DNA of 64,000 nucleotides, taken from NCBI GenBank assembly GCA_015501595.1, contig JADNRX010000029.1, positions 62,001 to 126,000 of the forward strand. The letters run 5' to 3'. The first letter of the stretch is position 1; each line of letters begins with the position of its first letter. This document shows, one piece after another, positions 59,565 to 64,000 of this stretch. Under the pieces are notes generated by a model. That model saw only the letters and a program-made list of their open reading frames with translations. It was not told the DNA's origin and ran no database searches. This DNA is from Hymenopellis radicata. Lineage: Eukaryota > Basidiomycota > Agaricomycetes > Agaricales > Physalacriaceae. Both the position numbers and the translations under genes were made by a program.

Positions 59565-61415
59565 ATGTGGCACGAAGGAAGCGTGTTTTCTTCCTTCCTC
59601 CATCAGCGTCCCTTCTTGTTTCGTTTCCCTTCTCACTGCGACGGACCAGTCTTGCGTCCAAGCGATTGGCGTGCTTTTGTATGTCGGCTGTTTGACCAGT
59701 GCATTGACCGCCCAAGTACTGAACTTAGGAACCTATATAGTTCCGACTGGTACCCGATTCCCCTTTTGCCGTCCTTTTCACCCCAATACCCCATTGTAAT
59801 GTCTTCCCCATTACCATCCCGGATCTCGCTTTCTCGCCCCTACCCAATTCTGGATACCTCTCGCCAGCAGAGAGTGACGCGATACAAACGCCCTTTCTAG
59901 GCGAGTCAGACCATGCCCTCCATTACAAGCCCGTCGCACTCGACGGCCATGGTATTCGACGCGAGAATCGCATCCAGATAGCGAGTCCCGACCCAGAGAA
60001 GCTACTCCATGACTCGCTCAAGAGCTACCCACGCATACAGATACCCCATTCTCCCAATCCGCCCTCCTTCGTTTTTGACTCGCCAGTGGATGACTACGAG
60101 TCGTCTCCGCCTCCCTTTCCATCCAAAGCGCGCCCTCCATCCCCATTCCTACGTGACGACCTCGACGGAACCTTTCCATCACACTACGTGTTGGATGCGT
60201 GTCACTACTCCCAGCACTTTCCCGCGGGGCATACATTGTGCACAAAGTTTGTCAGTGCATACCAGCTTCAAGACGAGCTCGGTTCAGGAGGATATGGCTT
60301 CGTCATGACGGCGAAAAATCGCGCCATGGGATTCGAGGTAGCCGTCAAGTTCATCATCAAGGAGAAAGTCCCAGATTACGCTTGGGTAGAGGACGACCGT
60401 TACGGCAGACTTCCAACCGAGGTCTTCTTGTTGGACTACATGGACCACGACAATATCGTGAAGGGGCTCGATCTCTTCCAAGACCACCTATTCTTCTATC
60501 TCGTAAGTTTTCACGCGTTTACACGTCTGATGCCAACCGTAATTTATACCATGTAGGTCCAGGAGCTCCATGGTTCGCCTTGGCCCAAGGCTGTCCGCAA
60601 AAAGCGCACCAAGCGAAGACTCTCTACCAGCGAATCCTCTCCTATCTCCCCGCCCTCTCTAACACCTTCCATTTCTGCAGACTCCTTTGACGACTCCATG
60701 CCTGTGACCCCTCCCATACCCTCCCCATCTCATGTGCACCAACCTTTACCTCCTTTCACGGATCTGCCTCAGAAACACAAATCCGAGCCTCTAGCGCATC
60801 TCGCCGTAGTTCGTCCGCAATTTAGTCGACGACCCTCCCATGATTTGTTCGAGTGTATAGAGCAGTCGGTGCACAAGCGTTTACCCGAGGATCAGGCGCG
60901 CTACGTCTTCAGACAAGTCGTGGATGCTGTTCATTATTTGGATAGTCATGGGATAGCTCATCGCGACATCAAGGATGAGAATATAGCGATCGACAAGGAT
61001 TTGAATGTCAGTTTTCATTTCATAGATGCCTGTTGGCTCTTTATATAACCTCCTTTTCCAGGTCAAGCTCATCGATTTTGGGAGTTCTATCTATGTCGAT
61101 CCAGCGAAGCCGCGCCCTTACTATACCCTTTTCTACGGAACGACTGCATACGCCGCATCTGAGATACTGATGAAAAAGCCGTACAAGGCTGCACCGGCAG
61201 AGGTATGGACGCTGGGTGTCCTGCTGTCGTATCTGCTCCACGGAATGTCACCCTTTCCCACTGCGAAAGATGCCATGAAAGGACGGATAGTTCTTGAGGA
61301 ACGGCCGAGGGTCTCAAGACATGCGTATGACTTGATGAGGTGGTGTTTAGATCCTAACCCTTTGACGCGGGCGACAATCCTGGATATCAAGGCCCATCGA
61401 TGGCTTAATTGCTGA
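59565..61415 (+). CDS. Ser/Thr protein kinase
   Basis: Protein kinase with a complete catalytic domain, in style nearest CAMK/PAS-kinase-related fungal kinases. Motifs: glycine loop LQDELGSGGYGFVMTA, Lys in VAVKFIIKEK, FLLDYMDHDNIVKGLDLF, LVQELHGSPW, a Ser/Pro insertion of about 100 residues between the lobes, VFRQVVDAVHYLDSHGIAHR, DIKDENIAID, KLIDFGSSIYVD, GTTAYAASEIL, EVWTLGVLLSYLLHG and LDPNPLTRATILDIKAHRW. The N-terminal start is uncertain: no ATG exists in the main frame, but an exon 59565-59678 (MWHEGSVFSSFLHQRP) joined to 59741 by a GTATGT intron enters it in phase. The stop is at 61413-61415. No PAS domain was seen. Confidence 0.82.
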
Positions 61416-61705
61416 AACGTTCAAGCATTATTGTTCTTGTGCATTCTTATCGTACGCTCCGCTATTTTTCGCATTTTTATATACCATAATTCTCTCGAGA
61501 CGCATTGTATATCACCTCTTCGCATACCGGAATTCCTCATAGTTGTATTATCCTTGGATTTGTTGATCTTCGCACTGTATCATGCATTACTTTATAATAA
61601 AGATGATTTGAAGCTTGAAGCCAACGATGACGGGGTACGCACGTGGCCATCCGAAAGCTCAAGCCAATCAGAATCAACGCAATTCTTGTCCTCCTCCGTC
61701 CCACA

Positions 61706-62760
61706 ATGTCCGTCGCACTCAAGACAGCAGGTTTGTTCGACTTGCATTCTCTGGATTCCGCCTAACAAAGAATTTTCTCAGTCGCTAATGCTGGGCGTCG
61801 TGCTGCTTTGCGGCCACAAGCTGGCCTTCCTGGGGGTGCGTTTGCTGGACTACTGCTGAACCGGGAACGCCGTATTCACGATATCTGTCTGCAGCCGCTT
61901 CACGATGGTTACACACTTCCAAACCGACGATGCTTGCAGAACCTTCGCAACAGTCTCCCATACCCTCCTTCTCCACATCCCCAACCAATCCTATGACCGA
62001 GCTGGCAAACAGGGATTCCAACCAATTCAGTTTAGAACATCCGCAGAACAAGGCCGGTACGTGTTTTCATCTTGTTATGTGTTTCTTTGTTGAAATGGCC
62101 AACAGAGTATGTCATGTCTACGTTGGACAAGGTCGCCAACTGGGCGAGGCAGAGTTCGATTTGGCCGGTGACGTTCGGTATGTGTTGGCGTCGCGTTTCG
62201 TGTGGGTTTGTATTGACTCCTGGACAGGTCTCGCTTGCTGTGCTGTAGAGATGATGCACATGGCTGCCGCCCGCTACGACCAGGATAGGCTGGGTATCAT
62301 CTTCCGAGCTAGTCCGCGCCAGAGTGAAATTATGATCGTCGCCGGTACTTTGACCAACAAAATGGCGCCTGCATTGCGAAGGGTATACGATCAAATGCCA
62401 GAGCCTAGTGAGTGTGCCTCAGTGGCTTGTTCGGTCTGAATGACTGACGGTATGACAGGATGGGTGTCTCTATGGGATCGTGCGCCAACGGTGGCGGTTA
62501 TTACCACTATCATACTCTGTGTTCGCGGTTGCGATCGTAAGTGGCAGGTTGCTGTGTACGTTCAGCTGCTCACGTTGTTGCAGGTATTCTTCCCGTGGAT
62601 ATCTATGTCCCGGGATGCCCTCCCACTGCGGAGGCTCTGCTGTACGGTATGCTACAGCTACAGCGCAAAATGCGACGAAGCAGAAAGGCAGTCCTTTGGT
62701 TTGTTGTTTTCTTCCGCGAGAACCTTTCAGTTATTGATTCCTTTAAGGTACCGCAAATAA
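61706..62760 (+). CDS. NDUFS7: complex I 20-kDa iron-sulfur subunit NDUFS7
   Basis: Nuclear-encoded PSST subunit of mitochondrial NADH:ubiquinone oxidoreductase, holding cluster N2 next to the quinone site. A presequence ([24 protein letters not shown]) spreads over the first exons. The mature part is [98 protein letters not shown] and a C-terminus ending WYRK. The four cluster cysteines (CC, GSC, GCP) are all present. About six short introns; the last joins LW to YRK with the stop at 62758-62760. Length and order match fungal homologues, and the gene looks intact. Confidence 0.94.
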
Positions 62761-63440
62761 ACGGCCGCGGCAATGTACTGTCTGTGTAGTATACGTTGTT
62801 GGAATGGATGACCATCATTTTTTATTAACGTTTCGCGAGCTAAATGCTGAGGTTAATTCGGTTTTTTGAGGTAGAATACAAAGTGCGCGTGTTGCGCGCT
62901 TCGCTGTCAAGACGATGTTGTTGACGTGTGGCAGGTTGTTAAAGTTAACGCGTACTTATCGTAAAGATAATGAACCAGGCACTGACATTGAGCTGTCTGT
63001 CCAGGCGACCCGTTCCGCCCAAGCGAAAAAAGCCGAGAAGAAATCGGGGACGGACTCGTAAAACCGTTTGTGGGGAGACCCGGGGTTTGCCGAATTTAGT
63101 ATGGGCAAGTCTCAAGACTGACTGCCATCATCTCAACCCTTGAGCGTGTTGTTGAACACCAACCTCGTAGTCCTCGACGCCGTCGTCGTTGTCCTAGGAG
63201 AGCCATTTGTCCTTCCCTTCTTTGGAACGGCCGTCGCCAGTAATAGGACCTGGCCCACTCTATCACCCTTACTAGGATCCTATCCGACCTCCCTTAATTT
63301 TTGGCCCACTTTTACGGGACACGACGATGGCGGCCACTCTCTTTCCTTCGCGAGCTGACACGAGTCCAAACTTGCCCACTATCTACCCCCGTAATCTCAT
63401 TTCCGACCTTGATTTTGGTGACAATCGATACCCCTCATTG
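62761..63440. other. intergenic region with a degenerate direct repeat
   Basis: 680 bp. Two stretches near 63257-63305 and 63377-63420 share the order CCCACT...TC(C/T)GACCT...ATTTTTGG or ATTTTGG, so they may be a diverged direct repeat. No gene is supported; a 72-codon frame at 63140 has no homology. Confidence 0.4.
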
Positions 63441-64000
63441 ATGCCCACTGCCCGACGTGCGAGCATGCTAGGGAACGACGTGGCCCGCGCTGGAATGGCG
63501 CCTGAACTGGCTTCAATAAGGCACCCGACAGAGCTGTCGGTGCCTCTAGGAGATGCTCAAAGCCACTCTGATCAGCACGTACCGGGGACGGGGGCATCCG
63601 ACATGCAGTCAATTAAATCCCAGTCGCAGGAGCCTGCGCGCAGTCAGGTCTCCTATGCGCTGCCTCAAGGCGCATCACGCCGTGTTGTCGAGCGTTACAG
63701 CTTGGAGGACAACCAGCCGTCGTCGTCACGAGGTCCGGAAGATACCACTTTCTCAACAGCCATGAACTCCCCCGACCGCTTGATAGTATTCCTTTCAACT
63801 CCTCCCCCGCCATCCGTCCGCGCCTGCTGGTCCCAGTGCTATTCCTCCAGCTATCGTTCCGCTTTCCGCCTCCCCCGGATATGTGCCGCCAATATCGTCT
63901 CGAAACCGGGCCTTTCCCCAGCAACCCACTTATATCACTCAAACAGCTACACCAAAGCCTGTCAATCCTGTTTATTCCCCACGGCCACCGCAGGAGGAAG
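63441..64000 (+). CDS. start of an unidentified gene at the right edge
   Basis: An open frame begins MPTARRASMLGNDVARAGM and continues through a Ser/Gln/Pro-rich region (SQSQEPARSQVSYALPQGAS, RGPEDTTFSTAMNSPDR) to the edge. From about 63836 a different frame looks more protein-like (AIPPAIVPLSASPGYVPPIS, RNRAFPQQPTYITQTATP), so a frame change occurs at roughly 63775-63836. No good GT-AG intron fits there; a base error or a hidden intron is possible. The content is disordered and Pro-rich with no recognised domain. Start and function are uncertain; the rest lies outside the window. Confidence 0.45.
   Translation, partial: MPTARRASMLGNDVARAGMAPELASIRHPTELSVPLGDAQSHSDQHVPGTGASDMQSIKSQSQEPARSQVSYALPQGASRRVVERYSLEDNQPSSSRGPEDTTFSTAMNSPDRLIVFLSTPPPPSVRACWSQCYSSSYRSAFRLPRICAANIVSKPGLSPATHLYHSNSYTKACQSCLFPTATAGG

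Noticed and set aside
59756..59900. ATG at 59800 as the kinase start
   Set aside because: Its frame stops at 59900 and does not reach the kinase. The alternative exon at 59565 enters the right frame through a good GTATGT intron.

Overview
The window looks like nuclear DNA from a basidiomycete fungus, most likely an Agaricomycete; I cannot name the species. Genes are dense, lie on both strands, and are cut by many introns of about 47-60 bp with GT(A/G)NGT donors and short C/T-AG acceptors. The protein families are fungal: KRE6/SKN1 glucan synthesis, Zn2Cys6 regulator, LAM sterol transporter, Rap1, Mnd1. There is no sign of bacterial operons, CRISPR, rRNA or tRNA genes.

Left part (1-24.9 kb) is conserved housekeeping sequence: an SDR oxidoreductase cut by the left edge (-), a LAM/Ysp2 sterol-transfer protein (+), a Rap1-type telomere protein (-), the Cdc42 exchange factor Cdc24 (+), a phytanoyl-CoA dioxygenase-like protein (-), rRNA dimethylase Dim1 (+), a polytopic membrane protein (+), a mitochondrial Mtf1/TFB-like member of the Dim1 family (+), the replisome adaptor Ctf4 (-) and a GTPBP1-type GTPase (+). 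For several of these I resolved all exons, and the summed exon lengths stay in frame.

The accessory region 25.18-31.54 kb is a 6.35-kb element bounded by 80-bp terminal inverted repeats and a probable 8-bp target duplication. It holds no recognisable transposase, a decayed O-methyltransferase fragment, and one candidate multi-exon gene of unknown function.

From 32 to 47.4 kb come KRE6/SKN1 (+), MND1 (+), an unexplained stretch with a weak coding signal (36.1-38.5 kb), a Zn2Cys6 regulator (+), an eIF5-mimic (BZW/5MP) protein (-) and two tandem PP2C phosphatases (+).

The segment 47.6-54.2 kb is rearranged. A partial direct duplicate of the 3' half of an FAD oxidoreductase gene lies on the far side of a kinase-like gene and a mitochondrial uL6 fragment. 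The right end (54.4-64 kb) carries an unusual BTB plus CAP-Gly protein (-), an ArfGAP (+), a Ser/Thr kinase (+), the complex I subunit NDUFS7 (+) and the start of an unidentified gene at the right edge. Several single-base frame breaks fall between 51 and 59 kb, mostly at short homopolymers, so either base accuracy is poor there or these genes are decaying.
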